Translations under genes and position numbers: made by a program
Shown: in pieces, positions 38,340-46,820 of the stretch
Numbering within the stretch: position 1 is the first letter of the stretch
Layout of the letters: the number at the start of each line of letters is the position of its first letter
Assembly (NCBI RefSeq): GCF_013410215.1
Contig: NZ_JACCFQ010000001.1
Location: 248,001-312,000, forward strand
Direction: 5' to 3'
DNA from: Nesterenkonia sandarakina
GTDB taxonomy: Bacteria > Actinomycetota > Actinomycetes > Actinomycetales > Micrococcaceae
Length of the DNA stretch: 64,000 nt
The notes under the pieces: model-generated
The model's database searches: none
Seen by the model: the letters and a program-made list of their open reading frames with translations, nothing else
Told to the model about the DNA's origin: nothing

Positions 38340-38948
38340 ATGACTAGTCACCTGCTCACCTGGTCCGGCATCGATGATCCCGACCGGCTCGACCACGCCT
38401 GCGTCGAGATAGATTCGACCTCGATGCACGCCGTCGGAGGCACCCAGGCACGCCACTTCAGCTCGAGCTGGGAGCTCGAGATCGGCGAGGACTGGACGAC
38501 GCGATCACTGCATGTGACCACCCGCGGGTTCGGCTGGTCACGCTGGCTGGAGCTCACCCGCGCCGAGTCGGGACGGTGGTCTGCCGAGTCCGGCGGCCGG
38601 GGCGACACCAAGCTGCCCCCGCCGGGCCTGGAGGAGCCCGCCACCCTGGATGACGCCACCGACTGTGATCTGGGCCTGTGTCCGGTCACCAACACGATGC
38701 CGATCCGCAGACTCGGGCTCCTGGACCGAGACGTGCCCTCCACCCACCTGGTCATGGCGTGGGTGGAGATGCCCTCGCTGCGCGTGCAGCGCAGTGAGCA
38801 GGTCTACGCCTCGAAATGGACCGATGAGCGCCGATTGGTGAAGTACAGCACTCTGCGCGGCGACTTCAGCGCAGACCTGACCGTGGACTCCTATGGATTG
38901 GTCATCGACTACCCCACGCTGGCCCACCGAATCTCCAGCGACGAGTGA
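38340..38948 (+). CDS. Putative glycolipid-binding domain protein (DUF1089-type)
   Basis: A 202-residue protein with the features of the bacterial putative glycolipid-binding family: MHAVGGTQ near the start, ELEIGEDWTTRSLHVTTRG, DDATDCDLGLCPVTNTMPIRR (written here as a landmark) and KYSTLRGDFSADLTVDSYGLV (a landmark near the C-terminus). Start at ATG 38340; a longer reading into the upstream divergent gene is not supported. Its stop abuts that of the convergent pentapeptide gene with no gap. Biological role is not known. Confidence 0.82.
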   Translation: MTSHLLTWSGIDDPDRLDHACVEIDSTSMHAVGGTQARHFSSSWELEIGEDWTTRSLHVTTRGFGWSRWLELTRAESGRWSAESGGRGDTKLPPPGLEEPATLDDATDCDLGLCPVTNTMPIRRLGLLDRDVPSTHLVMAWVEMPSLRVQRSEQVYASKWTDERRLVKYSTLRGDFSADLTVDSYGLVIDYPTLAHRISSDE

Positions 38949-39644
38949 TCAGTCCGCCACCACCAGGCCCAGATGCTCGGCCAGCGACGGGGCCAGCTGC
39001 AGCAGCTGTTCCTCACTGATCACCGCACCCTTGAGCCCGGAGAGCCCCACGATCCGGCTGAGCTGAGCGCCACGCAGATCAACATCTTTGAACTGGGCGT
39101 GACCGACCTCCAGGGTTTCCACAGTGCACTCGGAGAACTTCATGCGCGTGGCGCGGGCCCCGGAGACGTCCAGCTCAGTGATCGTGCAACTCTCGAAGAG
39201 CACATCGCTGAGCACGGCGCTGCGCAGGTTCACCAGATCCAGCTTGCACCCGCGCAGCACCAGGCCGGTGACCCCGGCGTCGTAGAGCTCCGCGACCCCG
39301 AACCGGCTGGCCTCGATCACGACGTCGCGCCAGGTGGACCGTGGGGCCTTCAGATGTGGTGCGCTCACCCGCTCCCAATGGGATTCCGCCACCGAGGCCG
39401 CGGAAAGGTCCGCCTCCGCCAAGGTCACCGAGCGCAGTCTGCATTCGGTGAGCCTGCCTCCGGAGAGATCCACCCCGGTGAGGTCGGCGTCCTGAAGGAT
39501 CAGATGATCCCCCTGACCGGTGCGCTGCAGCTCCGCGGCGCTGCCGATCTCCAGCTGGTCCAGTCGCGGGGTGCGGAGTTTCGGAGCCTGAAGCTTCGTG
39601 GCCTGGAGTTTCGGGGCGGGGATCGGGGCCTCGGTCGGTCGCAT
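38949..39644 (-). CDS. Pentapeptide-repeat protein
   Basis: A 231-residue protein whose central part (about 40-205) is made of A(D/N)LxX repeats, such as DLTGVDLSGGRLTECRLRS, DLSAASVAES, LVNLRSAVLSDVLFES and DVDLRGAQL, giving a right-handed quadrilateral beta-helix. The N-terminus has short Lys/Leu/Gln repeats (KLQATKLQAPKL). Members of this fold include gyrase-protecting DNA mimics (Qnr/MfpA), but this one is less acidic and such a role is only a possibility. Confidence 0.85.
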   Translation of the reverse strand: MRPTEAPIPAPKLQATKLQAPKLRTPRLDQLEIGSAAELQRTGQGDHLILQDADLTGVDLSGGRLTECRLRSVTLAEADLSAASVAESHWERVSAPHLKAPRSTWRDVVIEASRFGVAELYDAGVTGLVLRGCKLDLVNLRSAVLSDVLFESCTITELDVSGARATRMKFSECTVETLEVGHAQFKDVDLRGAQLSRIVGLSGLKGAVISEEQLLQLAPSLAEHLGLVVAD

Positions 39645-39712
39645 CAGTCTGCCTCTCAGTCGCGCCCAGCCTAGCCCGGTGCCCAGACATGGCCCGGTGT
39701 TACAGTGCCAAG

Positions 39713-40159
39713 ATGGAACTTCGCGTAGCTGCCTATGCCGTGATCACGGACCAGGATGGGCGGATGTTGCTGCCGCACTGGCATGTCAGCGGCACCGCCA
39801 AGGGGTGGACGCTGCCCGGCGGCGGACTGGACCCGGGCGAGGACCCTGCCGACGGCGTCGTCCGTGAGGTCTTCGAGGAATCCGGCTACCAGGCCGAGGT
39901 GCAGGAGCTGCTGGGGATCGATAACTTCATCATCCCCGGTGAGCGCCGGATCCACCCGAGCGAGCGCGGCACGCCGTTGCAGAATCTGCGCATCATCTAC
40001 CGGGCGCGGGTCACGGGAGGCTCACTCACCGTGGAGCCCGAGGGGTCCACGGATGATGTGCGCTGGTTCAGCCACCCCGAGATCGACGCCCTGCACCGGG
40101 TCTCACTGGTCGACGTCGGGCGCCGCTTCGCAGGCCTGCTGACCGACGCCGCGCACTGA
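39713..40159 (+). CDS. NUDIX hydrolase
   Basis: A 148-residue diphosphohydrolase. The Nudix box is complete in GGLDPGEDPADGVVREVFEE followed by SGY (G-x5-E-x7-REVxEExG). Its substrate, a nucleoside diphosphate linked to another moiety, cannot be deduced. ATG at 39713 gives the normal beta-strand start MELRVAAYAVI. Confidence 0.92.
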   Translation: MELRVAAYAVITDQDGRMLLPHWHVSGTAKGWTLPGGGLDPGEDPADGVVREVFEESGYQAEVQELLGIDNFIIPGERRIHPSERGTPLQNLRIIYRARVTGGSLTVEPEGSTDDVRWFSHPEIDALHRVSLVDVGRRFAGLLTDAAH

Positions 40160-40219
40160 ACCCAGCCCGCTCGCTGAACCACGCTCAACCCGCGCTGAGC
40201 CCACAGGGTCAGCCGCTGC

Positions 40220-40648
40220 TCAGCCCGCCGCGTCGGAGGCGTCCTTGAGCGCCTCCTTCACCTGATCGGCCCGGCGACGCACCGCCACCAGCTCCCCATG
40301 ACCCAGGCGCACCATCGCCGCGGCCTCCGCGGTCGTGGCCAGGTGGTTCGCGGCCCGAGAGAGCGAGGAATGCAGCTTGGTGGCTCCTCCGGGCACCTGC
40401 AGGCCGTCGCTGAAGTGGCTGATCTGCGCCCTGCGGCAGAGCTCGTAGACGGTGTCCAGCTGCTCGGCCAGCTCGTCGCCGATCAGCACCAGCTGGCTGT
40501 AGGTGGCGTCGTCCTTCACGCCGTCGATCACCTGGTGGTACCGATCCAGCCCGCGCACGTAGCGGTCGTGGGCCTGCCGCCACAGCCCCTTGCCCAGCTC
40601 TTTGTCCAGGCGGCGGGCGCGGCGGCGGCGGGGAAAGAGCTTCATCAT
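40220..40648 (-). CDS. Hypothetical helical protein
   Basis: A 142-residue, largely helical, charged protein starting MMKLFPRRRRARRLDKELG, with no export signal or membrane helix. The middle (YSQLVLIGDELAEQLDTVYE) and SLSRAANHLATTAEAAAMVR resemble helical-bundle actinobacterial proteins of unknown role. No catalytic motif. It is followed by a 60-bp spacer and the NUDIX gene in convergent orientation. Confidence 0.65.
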   Translation of the reverse strand: MMKLFPRRRRARRLDKELGKGLWRQAHDRYVRGLDRYHQVIDGVKDDATYSQLVLIGDELAEQLDTVYELCRRAQISHFSDGLQVPGGATKLHSSLSRAANHLATTAEAAAMVRLGHGELVAVRRRADQVKEALKDASDAAG

Positions 40649-40725
40649 GATGCCGGTGAGTCTATCGAACCCGGACTTCCGCCACGCACCGTGGCCTCAT
40701 GATCCGTCACGGTCTCCCCCACGCG

Positions 40726-40795
40726 TTGAGTGGCGGATTCCGCGGCTGTTTCGGCCCGAGAACCCAGTCAACTAATCGTAGAATCCGCCGCTCAA
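40726..40795. repeat. Hairpin-in-hairpin intergenic element, copy B
   Basis: Fifteen-base arms TTGAGTGGCGGATTC (40726-40740) and GAATCCGCCGCTCAA (40781-40795), pairing fully in RNA with one G-U, around a 40-nt loop that contains TTCGG/CCGAG as a second stem. Arm sequence and loop length match copy A at 4224-4297. It follows the quinone oxidoreductase gene on the minus strand. Confidence 0.75.
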
Positions 40796-40819
40796 AGCCG
40801 GCGTGCGGGTCGGGAGGGG

Positions 40820-41809
40820 TCACTGCATAGTGAGCAGGATCTTGCCGGTGTGGCTGCCGGAGTCGAAATACTCCTGGGCGGCGGCGGCCTCATCCAGCGG
40901 GAAGGTCCGGTCGGTCTGGACGGCGATGTCCCCGGACTCGATCAGCGGCCAGATCTCCTCCCCCACGGCCTGAACGATCTCGGCCTTGGCCTCGGCGTCC
41001 CGGGCGCGCAGGGTGGTGGCGATGATCCGCAGCCGCTTGGCCAGCATCAACCCCAGGTCCAGCTCGGCGCTGCGCCCACCCTGGAGCCCGATGATCACCA
41101 GCCGACCGGCGGTGGCCAGGGAGCGCAGGTTGGTCTCCAGATACTTCGCCCCGACGACGTCGAAGATCACGTCCACCCCGCGCCCATCGGTGAGTTCCTG
41201 GATCCGGGCCGCGAGGTCCTCCTCCCGGTAGTTGATCACCTGATCGGCTCCGAGTTCGACGGCGAGGCTCGCCTTCTCCGCCGAGCCGACCGTGGTGAGC
41301 ACCTGGGCCCCCAGAGCGCGCAGGTACTGCAGCGCGAAGGACCCGATCCCTCCGGTGCCGCCGTGGACCAACACCGTGTCTCCTGGCCGGACTCCTGCCT
41401 CACCGCGCAGATTCGAGTGCACCGTGGCGGCGACCTCGATCAGCCCCGCGGCGTCGGTGAGACTGACCCCGGCCGGGACCGGCAGCACGTGCCGGGCGTC
41501 CACGGCGACCTTCTCGGCGTAGCCGCCTCCGGCCAGCAGCGCGACGACCTGCTTCCCGACCAGCTCCTTCACCGCGACGTCACTGCCCTGGCCTGCGGCG
41601 ACGACGCGGCCGGAGATCTCCAGCCCGGGGGTCTCGGAGGCCCCCTTCGGCGGCGGATAGACCCCGAGGCGCTGCATCACATCGGCCCGGTTCAGCCCGG
41701 CTGCGGCGACCTCGATCAGCACCTCACCGGTGCCGGGAGTGGGATCCGGCATCTCGGTGAGGCTGATGACCTCGGGACCTCCGGCGTCCTGGTACTGGAC
41801 TGCTCGCAT
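40820..41809 (-). CDS. Zinc-type alcohol-dehydrogenase-like NADPH:quinone oxidoreductase
   Basis: A 329-residue MDR-superfamily protein of the zeta-crystallin/QOR subgroup. Blocks include AAAGLNRADVMQRLGVYPPP, VLVHGGTGGIGSFALQYL (the nucleotide-binding motif is TGGIGS), DVIFDVVGAKYLETNL and the end AAAAQEYFDSGSHTGKILL. Zinc ligands are absent, as expected. ATG at 41809 has AGGAGC nine bases upstream. Confidence 0.9.
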   Translation of the reverse strand: MRAVQYQDAGGPEVISLTEMPDPTPGTGEVLIEVAAAGLNRADVMQRLGVYPPPKGASETPGLEISGRVVAAGQGSDVAVKELVGKQVVALLAGGGYAEKVAVDARHVLPVPAGVSLTDAAGLIEVAATVHSNLRGEAGVRPGDTVLVHGGTGGIGSFALQYLRALGAQVLTTVGSAEKASLAVELGADQVINYREEDLAARIQELTDGRGVDVIFDVVGAKYLETNLRSLATAGRLVIIGLQGGRSAELDLGLMLAKRLRIIATTLRARDAEAKAEIVQAVGEEIWPLIESGDIAVQTDRTFPLDEAAAAQEYFDSGSHTGKILLTMQ

Positions 41810-41911
41810 GCGCACGCTCCTCAACTCGATCCGGCTCTGGGACTCACGTATAGTCTGTGTCTGGAGTTTTCCACGAAACGCTGGGGAGCTCCATCAGGGC
41901 TGAGAAGTCCA

Positions 41912-41999
41912 GGAGCGCTGTCCGAGCGGCCGAAGGAGCTGGTCTTGAAAACCAGTGTGCGGCAACCCCGTACCGTGGGTTCGAATCCCACGCGCTCCG
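41912..41999 (+). tRNA. tRNA-Ser (anticodon TGA)
   Basis: An 88-nt class II tRNA with acceptor GGAGCGC/GCGCTCC, discriminator G, D-arm TGTCCGAGCGGCCGAAGGAG, anticodon loop CTTGAAA between CTGGT and ACCAG, a long variable arm (TGTGCGGCAACCCCGTACC) and T-arm GTGGGTTCGAATCCCAC. CCA is not encoded. Confidence 0.96.
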
Positions 42000-42113
42000 C
42001 TCAATGATGAGGTGGGGTCCCGAGAACGGGGCCCCACAGTGGTTCCCGAGCAGGTCTCCCGAGTTGCGTCCCGCACCGAGCACGCGGACACCGGTGGTGA
42101 GTCGGAGGTGCGG

Positions 42114-43412
42114 ATGCGCAAGGACACGGCCGGTCCCGGACTGCTGAGCGTGCTGCTCGGAGCGGTGGCCGTCGGCCCGCTGCTGCTCTATGGGCTCAGC
42201 GCCACCAGCGCAGAGATCATCACCGACCTCGGCATCAATGAGGCCCAGTTCGGGCTGCTGGCCACGGTCTGCTTCGCCTGCGCCGCAGTCGGCAATGCCA
42301 CGCTGGGACGCCTGGCCGACCGGCACTCAGACCTCGCGCTGATGACCGTGATCTTCCTGATCGCCTCGCTCGCCCTGGGTCTCGCCGGGATCCCCGGCGG
42401 CTACCTGGTGCTGGTGATCGCCGCCGGGCTCTCCGGCATCGCGCAGTCCTTCCCCAACGGGGTCACCAACCGCATCCTGCTGGAGCGGGTCCCGGCCAGC
42501 AAGCGGATCGGCTGGGTGGGGGTGAAACAGTCCGGGGTCCAGGTCAGCCAGCTCGTGGCCAGCCTGAGCTTCCCGCTGCTGGCGGTGCTGCTGGGCTGGC
42601 GCGGCACGGCCCTGCTCGCGGCCCTGGTGCCGCTGGTCCTGCTGGTGGTGACCTGGCGGATCCTGCGCAGTGTCCCGCCGCTGCACCCCCGGCGCGACGC
42701 CGCGAGCTCCCCCGCCGACGGCGGCCGTGGCACCTCCGGGGCGCCCGGATCCAAACCTGGGTCCGGTACACCCAGTGACTCCGGCGCGAGCCGCGAGGCC
42801 TCCGAGCCCCACCCCGCGGCGCCGCGCGGTCATTCCGCGGCGGTCTGGGCCCTGGCGGCCTTCGGCTGCCTCAACGGGATCGGGGTGCAGGCGACCAACG
42901 TCTACCTGCCGTTGTTCGCGGTCCGGGAGCTGGACTTCTCGCTGGTCCTGGGCGGCGCGACGGCCGCCGTCGCCGGTGTGGTCGGTGTGACCGCCCGCAT
43001 CGGCTGGGCCCGAGTGATGGCCCGGGGCACCTCCGGGCCGCTGCTGCTGCTGGTCCTGGCACTGACCGCACTGGCCGGCGTCGGCGCGTTCCTCGGCGCT
43101 GATGCCACCGGCTGGCCCGCGCTGCTGTGGACCGCGGTGGTCCTGCACGGCGCCTCCGCCCTCGGGGTCTCGGTGGTGCTGATGAGCGTGCTGCTGCGCA
43201 GCATCCCCTCGTCGAAGATGGCCTCCTCCTCCGGGGTGGTCACGGCGGGGATGTTCACCGGCTTCGCGATCGGACCGCTGGGGATGGGCCTGCTGGTCAG
43301 CTCCGCGGGAGGATTCACACTGGGCTGGGTCGCGGTCGCAGGGGTCTACCTGCTCTCCACGCTGCTGGCGGCGCTGCTGCTGCGCCGGCGTCGCCGGCCT
43401 TCGGGCCGCTGA
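42114..43412 (+). CDS. Major facilitator superfamily transporter
   Basis: A 432-residue integral membrane protein with about 12 helices. The MFS loop signature appears as GRLADRHSDLALM after helix 2, and NGVTNRILLERVPASKRI in the helix 4-5 region. A 40-residue Pro/Gly/Ser-rich cytoplasmic loop lies between the two six-helix halves (residues about 190-230). ATG at 42114 follows GGAGG by five bases. Substrate unknown; the family pattern suggests a small organic ion or drug. Confidence 0.85.
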   Translation: MRKDTAGPGLLSVLLGAVAVGPLLLYGLSATSAEIITDLGINEAQFGLLATVCFACAAVGNATLGRLADRHSDLALMTVIFLIASLALGLAGIPGGYLVLVIAAGLSGIAQSFPNGVTNRILLERVPASKRIGWVGVKQSGVQVSQLVASLSFPLLAVLLGWRGTALLAALVPLVLLVVTWRILRSVPPLHPRRDAASSPADGGRGTSGAPGSKPGSGTPSDSGASREASEPHPAAPRGHSAAVWALAAFGCLNGIGVQATNVYLPLFAVRELDFSLVLGGATAAVAGVVGVTARIGWARVMARGTSGPLLLLVLALTALAGVGAFLGADATGWPALLWTAVVLHGASALGVSVVLMSVLLRSIPSSKMASSSGVVTAGMFTGFAIGPLGMGLLVSSAGGFTLGWVAVAGVYLLSTLLAALLLRRRRRPSGR

Positions 43413-43510
43413 GCGATCCCTGAGCAATCGCTGAGCCGCAACATACCGGTGACAGGGTTCGCGCGCGCAGTACAGTGACACCTGAGCAGACCCTACCCAG
43501 GAGGTCACCC

Positions 43511-43834
43511 ATGACCGGTCACACGCCCCCGCAGGACGTCCAGCATGCCGCACAGCGGGCACTGAGCTGGATCGATGAAGGAAAAGCCGGTAAGGGATTC
43601 ACCGACACCGGCCGGAACCGGGCGAAGGAGCTCGCCGAGGGCGCCGAGGTTCCGCTGGAGCACATCCGCAAGATGCGCCAGTACTTCGCCCGGCACACCG
43701 TGGACCGCGACGCCGAGGGCTTCCATCACGGCGAGAACGGGTACCCCACCCCGGGTCGGGTCGCGTGGGACGCCTGGGGCGGAGACCCCGGTGAGACCTG
43801 GGCCAACCGCGAAAAGTTCGACGACGCCGACTGA
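43511..43834 (+). CDS. Small protein with phage-head-associated helical/GWGG-type domain
   Basis: A 107-residue soluble protein. Its core, AKELAEGAEVPLEHIRKMRQ then YFARHTVDRDAEGFHHGENG and AWDAWGGDPGETWANR, strongly resembles a short domain found in bacteriophage head-maturation and other phage proteins (MxxYFARH..D ... AWxxWGGDxGxxWA). Here it stands alone. AGGAGG lies upstream of ATG 43511. It precedes a DUF2945 gene by 51 bp. Function unknown. Confidence 0.75.
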   Translation: MTGHTPPQDVQHAAQRALSWIDEGKAGKGFTDTGRNRAKELAEGAEVPLEHIRKMRQYFARHTVDRDAEGFHHGENGYPTPGRVAWDAWGGDPGETWANREKFDDAD

Positions 43835-43885
43835 TCATCCACCGCAACACTGATCCTCCACCACAGCAGAGAGCAGGCACACCCC

Positions 43886-44089
43886 ATGGCATTCAGCAAA
43901 GGCGACAAGGTCTCCTGGAACACCCCGCAGGGCAAGACCCACGGGACCGTGAAGAGCAAGCACACCAAGGATCTGGAGCACCAGGGCCAGACCTTCAGGG
44001 CGTCCTCCGAGGACCCGGTCTACCTGGTGGAATCCGAGAAGACCGGCGCCGAGGCCGCGCACCACGAGAAGGCACTGGACAAGGGCTAG
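43886..44089 (+). CDS. DUF2945 (HVA1/Tudor-like) small protein
   Basis: A 67-residue protein beginning FSKGDKVSWNTPQGKTHGTV, then a basic linker and ASSEDPVYLVESEKTGAEAA. This is the conserved DUF2945 pattern, an SH3/Tudor-like fold named for fungal hypervirulence-associated proteins; bacterial function is not established. Probably cotranscribed with the preceding small gene. Confidence 0.88.
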   Translation: MAFSKGDKVSWNTPQGKTHGTVKSKHTKDLEHQGQTFRASSEDPVYLVESEKTGAEAAHHEKALDKG

Positions 44090-44159
44090 CCGTTCCGGAC
44101 CAGGCCCGGCCGCCGGGTCAGGCCTGGCCGGTCAGGGCAGGTTCCTCAGAGCTGCACGC

Positions 44160-45620
44160 TCAGGACCGGTTCGCCGCGATCCGCGAGGGTGACCGCACGA
44201 AGAACGCCCCTGCCACGGCCGCCAGGGAGACGATTCCGGCGATCATGAAGGCCGACTGCGCTCCGGAGGCCTGGGCCGCGATCTCCCCGAGGGAACCTGC
44301 CTCCTGGCTGGCCACCCGGGACATGGTGGTGATCAGGACCGCCACACCGACGGCGCCGGCCACCTGCTGCAAGGTGTTCAGCACCGCGGAGCCGTGGGAG
44401 TACAGGCTCGGCCGCAGCGAGCTCAGCGAGGCCGAGAAGAGCGGTGTGAAGGACATCGCCAGACCGAAGGACATCCCGATCTGGATGCTGGTGAGCAGCG
44501 CGACCGAGGTGTCCTCCCCGACCATGGAGTAGGACCAGAGGCCGACGGAGACCAGGATCGTCCCGGGAATCAGCAGCGGCCGGGGACCGCGGGCATCGTA
44601 GATGCGACCGACGATCGGCCCGAGCACGCCCATCACCACGGAACCTGGCAGCACGATCAGTCCGGCCTGGGTCGCCGAGAGGCCGACGACGTTCTGCAGG
44701 TAGAGCGGCAGCAGGGTCAGGCTGCCGAACATCGCCAGCGCCAGGACGGACATCACCACGACCGCCATCGTGAAGTTCACCGAGCGGAAGACCCGCAGGT
44801 CCAGCAGCGCCTGCTCGCGACGCTGCAGTCGCAGCTGACGCCACACGAACAGAATCAGCGCCACTGCTGCGGCGCCGAGCATCAGCGCCACCAGGCTGAT
44901 TGGGGTCTCTGCGGATTCTGCCCCGTGGGCGCTGCCGAGCTGGCTCAGCGCGAAGACCGCGCCGCCGAAGCCCAGCGCGGAAAGGATGACCGAGGCCACG
45001 TCGATCCGGCGGTACTGGGACTCCCCCAGGTTCAGCATCCACTTGGCGCCGATCAGCAGCGCGATCACGGCGATGGGCAGGATCAGTCCAAAGATCCAGC
45101 GCCAGCTCAGCGAATCCAGGATCACACCCGAAAGCGTGGGGCCGACGGCGGGGGCGAGCGCCATCACAATGCCGGCCCGGCCCATGATCCGCCCACGGGA
45201 GTGTTCTGGCACCACGTTCATCACGGTGGTCATCAGCAGCGGCATCATGATCGCGGTGCCCGAGGCCTGTACGATGCGGCCCAGCAGCAGCACCGCGAAG
45301 CCGGGGGCGACGAGACAGATCAGCGTGCCCAGGGTGAACAGGGTCATGGCGGCCAGGTAGACCCCGCGGGTGCTGAAGCGCTGCAGGACCAGGCCGGTGA
45401 TCGGGATGACCACGGCCATGGTCAGCATGAAGGCGCTGGTCAGCCACTGCCCAAGGGTGGGCGCGATGCCGAGCTCCACATTCAGCTGCGGGATCGCGAT
45501 GCCCATGGTCGTCTCGTTGAGGATCGCGACGAATGCGGAGATCAGCAGCAGCCAGATGACGCGCATCCCACGGGGATCGATCGCTTCTGGTCGAGCTTCG
45601 GTCTGGATGCTGACGGCCAC
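44160..45620 (-). CDS. DHA2-family (EmrB/QacA-like) drug:H+ antiporter
   Basis: A 486-residue, 14-helix MFS exporter. Motif A-like GLVLQRFSTRG, motif B LLGRIVQASGTAIMMPL and motif C ALAPAVGPTLSGVI identify an antiporter of the DHA2 group. GTG at 45620 is chosen because AAGGAG lies 7 bases upstream; an in-frame ATG at 45644 lacks a site. Divergent from the TetR gene with a dyad between, so it is probably repressed by it and induced by a toxic compound. Confidence 0.9.
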   Translation of the reverse strand: MAVSIQTEARPEAIDPRGMRVIWLLLISAFVAILNETTMGIAIPQLNVELGIAPTLGQWLTSAFMLTMAVVIPITGLVLQRFSTRGVYLAAMTLFTLGTLICLVAPGFAVLLLGRIVQASGTAIMMPLLMTTVMNVVPEHSRGRIMGRAGIVMALAPAVGPTLSGVILDSLSWRWIFGLILPIAVIALLIGAKWMLNLGESQYRRIDVASVILSALGFGGAVFALSQLGSAHGAESAETPISLVALMLGAAAVALILFVWRQLRLQRREQALLDLRVFRSVNFTMAVVVMSVLALAMFGSLTLLPLYLQNVVGLSATQAGLIVLPGSVVMGVLGPIVGRIYDARGPRPLLIPGTILVSVGLWSYSMVGEDTSVALLTSIQIGMSFGLAMSFTPLFSASLSSLRPSLYSHGSAVLNTLQQVAGAVGVAVLITTMSRVASQEAGSLGEIAAQASGAQSAFMIAGIVSLAAVAGAFFVRSPSRIAANRS

Positions 45621-45698
45621 TGCGGAACTCCTTGGCTGAATCACGGGACACGGGCGCGGTCTTGCGCGACGCCACGGAGAGACACTATATGACTATCG

Positions 45699-45713
45699 TG
45701 GCAGAGTCTGCCA
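45699..45713. promoter_or_regulatory. Candidate TetR operator (TGGCAGA-G-TCTGCCA)
   Basis: A perfect 15-bp dyad with 7-bp arms in the 116-bp spacer between the divergent TetR and exporter genes, 23 bases before the TetR start codon. Confidence 0.65.
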
Positions 45714-45736
45714 AAAGTGAACGTTAGACTGGACAC

Positions 45737-46348
45737 ATGGAGCAGTCACCGGCCCTCGGCATCAGAGAACGAGCCCGTGGCGCGCTGCGCGGAGAGCTGG
45801 CAGATGTGGCGCTGCGCCTCTTCGAAGAACGCGGCTACGACCAGACCCCCGTGGATGAGATCGCGTCCGCGGCGGGCATATCGCCACGGACGTTCTACCG
45901 CTACTTCAGCACCAAGGAAGACGTGCTCTTCGGTGATCTGCCCCCGACCAGCGTTGATCTGCCGGCGCTGCTGGAGGACCACCTGACCCGGGTGGGTCCC
46001 TGGGAGGCGCTGCACCTGACACTGCGCCACGTGGCGGAGAACATCCGCACCGAACGTGGCCGGTGGTCCCGGCTGCTGCGGGTGGTCAACACCAGCGACA
46101 CCCTGCGTGCCGGCCATCTGGAGCAGCAGATGAATCTGGCTCAGTCTTTGATCCCCACGCTGATCCCGGCATTGGAGGGTCCTGCGGGCTGGAGCGATCT
46201 GCGCGCCCGCGTGCTGGTGCACGCCGGGCTCACCTGCTTCGACACTTCCTTCTCGCACTGGGCCGAGCACGAGGGCGACATCGAGATGCTCGACGCCCTG
46301 GACATCGCGTTCACCACATTCCCGCGCACGGATACCGCGAAGTGTTGA
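45737..46348 (+). CDS. TetR-family transcriptional repressor
   Basis: A 203-residue regulator. The N-terminal helix-turn-helix reads YDQTPVDEIASAAGISPRTF with FYRYFSTKEDVLF following, the standard TetR pattern. The ligand-binding domain (about 75-200) is unlike any I can name. Most likely repressor of the divergent DHA2 exporter. Confidence 0.92.
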   Translation: MEQSPALGIRERARGALRGELADVALRLFEERGYDQTPVDEIASAAGISPRTFYRYFSTKEDVLFGDLPPTSVDLPALLEDHLTRVGPWEALHLTLRHVAENIRTERGRWSRLLRVVNTSDTLRAGHLEQQMNLAQSLIPTLIPALEGPAGWSDLRARVLVHAGLTCFDTSFSHWAEHEGDIEMLDALDIAFTTFPRTDTAKC

Positions 46349-46820
46349 ATCCCGGGCTTTCCAGCAATGGAACACGGACCGGATCGGCGCCAGCCACCTA
46401 GGAGAAATGTCATTTCTCTTGGACACAGCGGCCGAAAGATTGGTCCAAGTTCTAGGGTCGTTCCGGATGTCGCTCGCCCGGATGCCCTCCGGAGAGCGCT
46501 CGTGCAACGACCACAGCTGCGGACTGAGCTGCAACTTCACCCCCGTCTTGTCGCATTGCAGTGAGTGACGAGCGGGCACTCATCGGGGTTGCCTTTTAGA
46601 AGTCTCTCCACGCCCGGGACGCCGACTAGGCCTTCAGGGGGCATGCTGCTCAACCGCGACGCTGACCTAGGTGAATCGCTCTCGAAGGACGTGGCGAAAG
46701 TCCTCGGCTGGAAGTAGGGTTCCCCTAATTGCGCACGCGTGGCTGCAGCGGAGTCGAGTAGCCGGCCGGGGGTTTGCGGAAACCTAACCTCCATCGTTCA
46801 CGAGGGAAAGATTGGTCGCG
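46349..46820. other. 472-bp spacer without a supported gene
   Basis: No open frame here has both a ribosome site and recognisable similarity. A 24-codon frame MLLNRDADLGESLSKDVAK and on (from about 46643) could be the tail of a lost gene. The spacer holds a 17-bp perfect palindrome at 46402-46418. Base use changes here from GC-rich core to more mixed, marking the left edge of an accessory stretch. Confidence 0.5.
46402..46418. repeat. Perfect palindrome GAGAAATG-T-CATTTCTC
   Basis: Eight-base arms around one T, 54 bases past the TetR stop and about 400 bases before the AlbA_2 gene. AT-rich arms and single-base centre suit a protein-binding site more than a terminator. Confidence 0.5.

Noticed and set aside
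41955-42113. Longer start for the MFS transporter inside tRNA-Ser
   Set aside because: It would translate part of the tRNA; ATG 42114 has a good ribosome site and begins the first membrane helix region.
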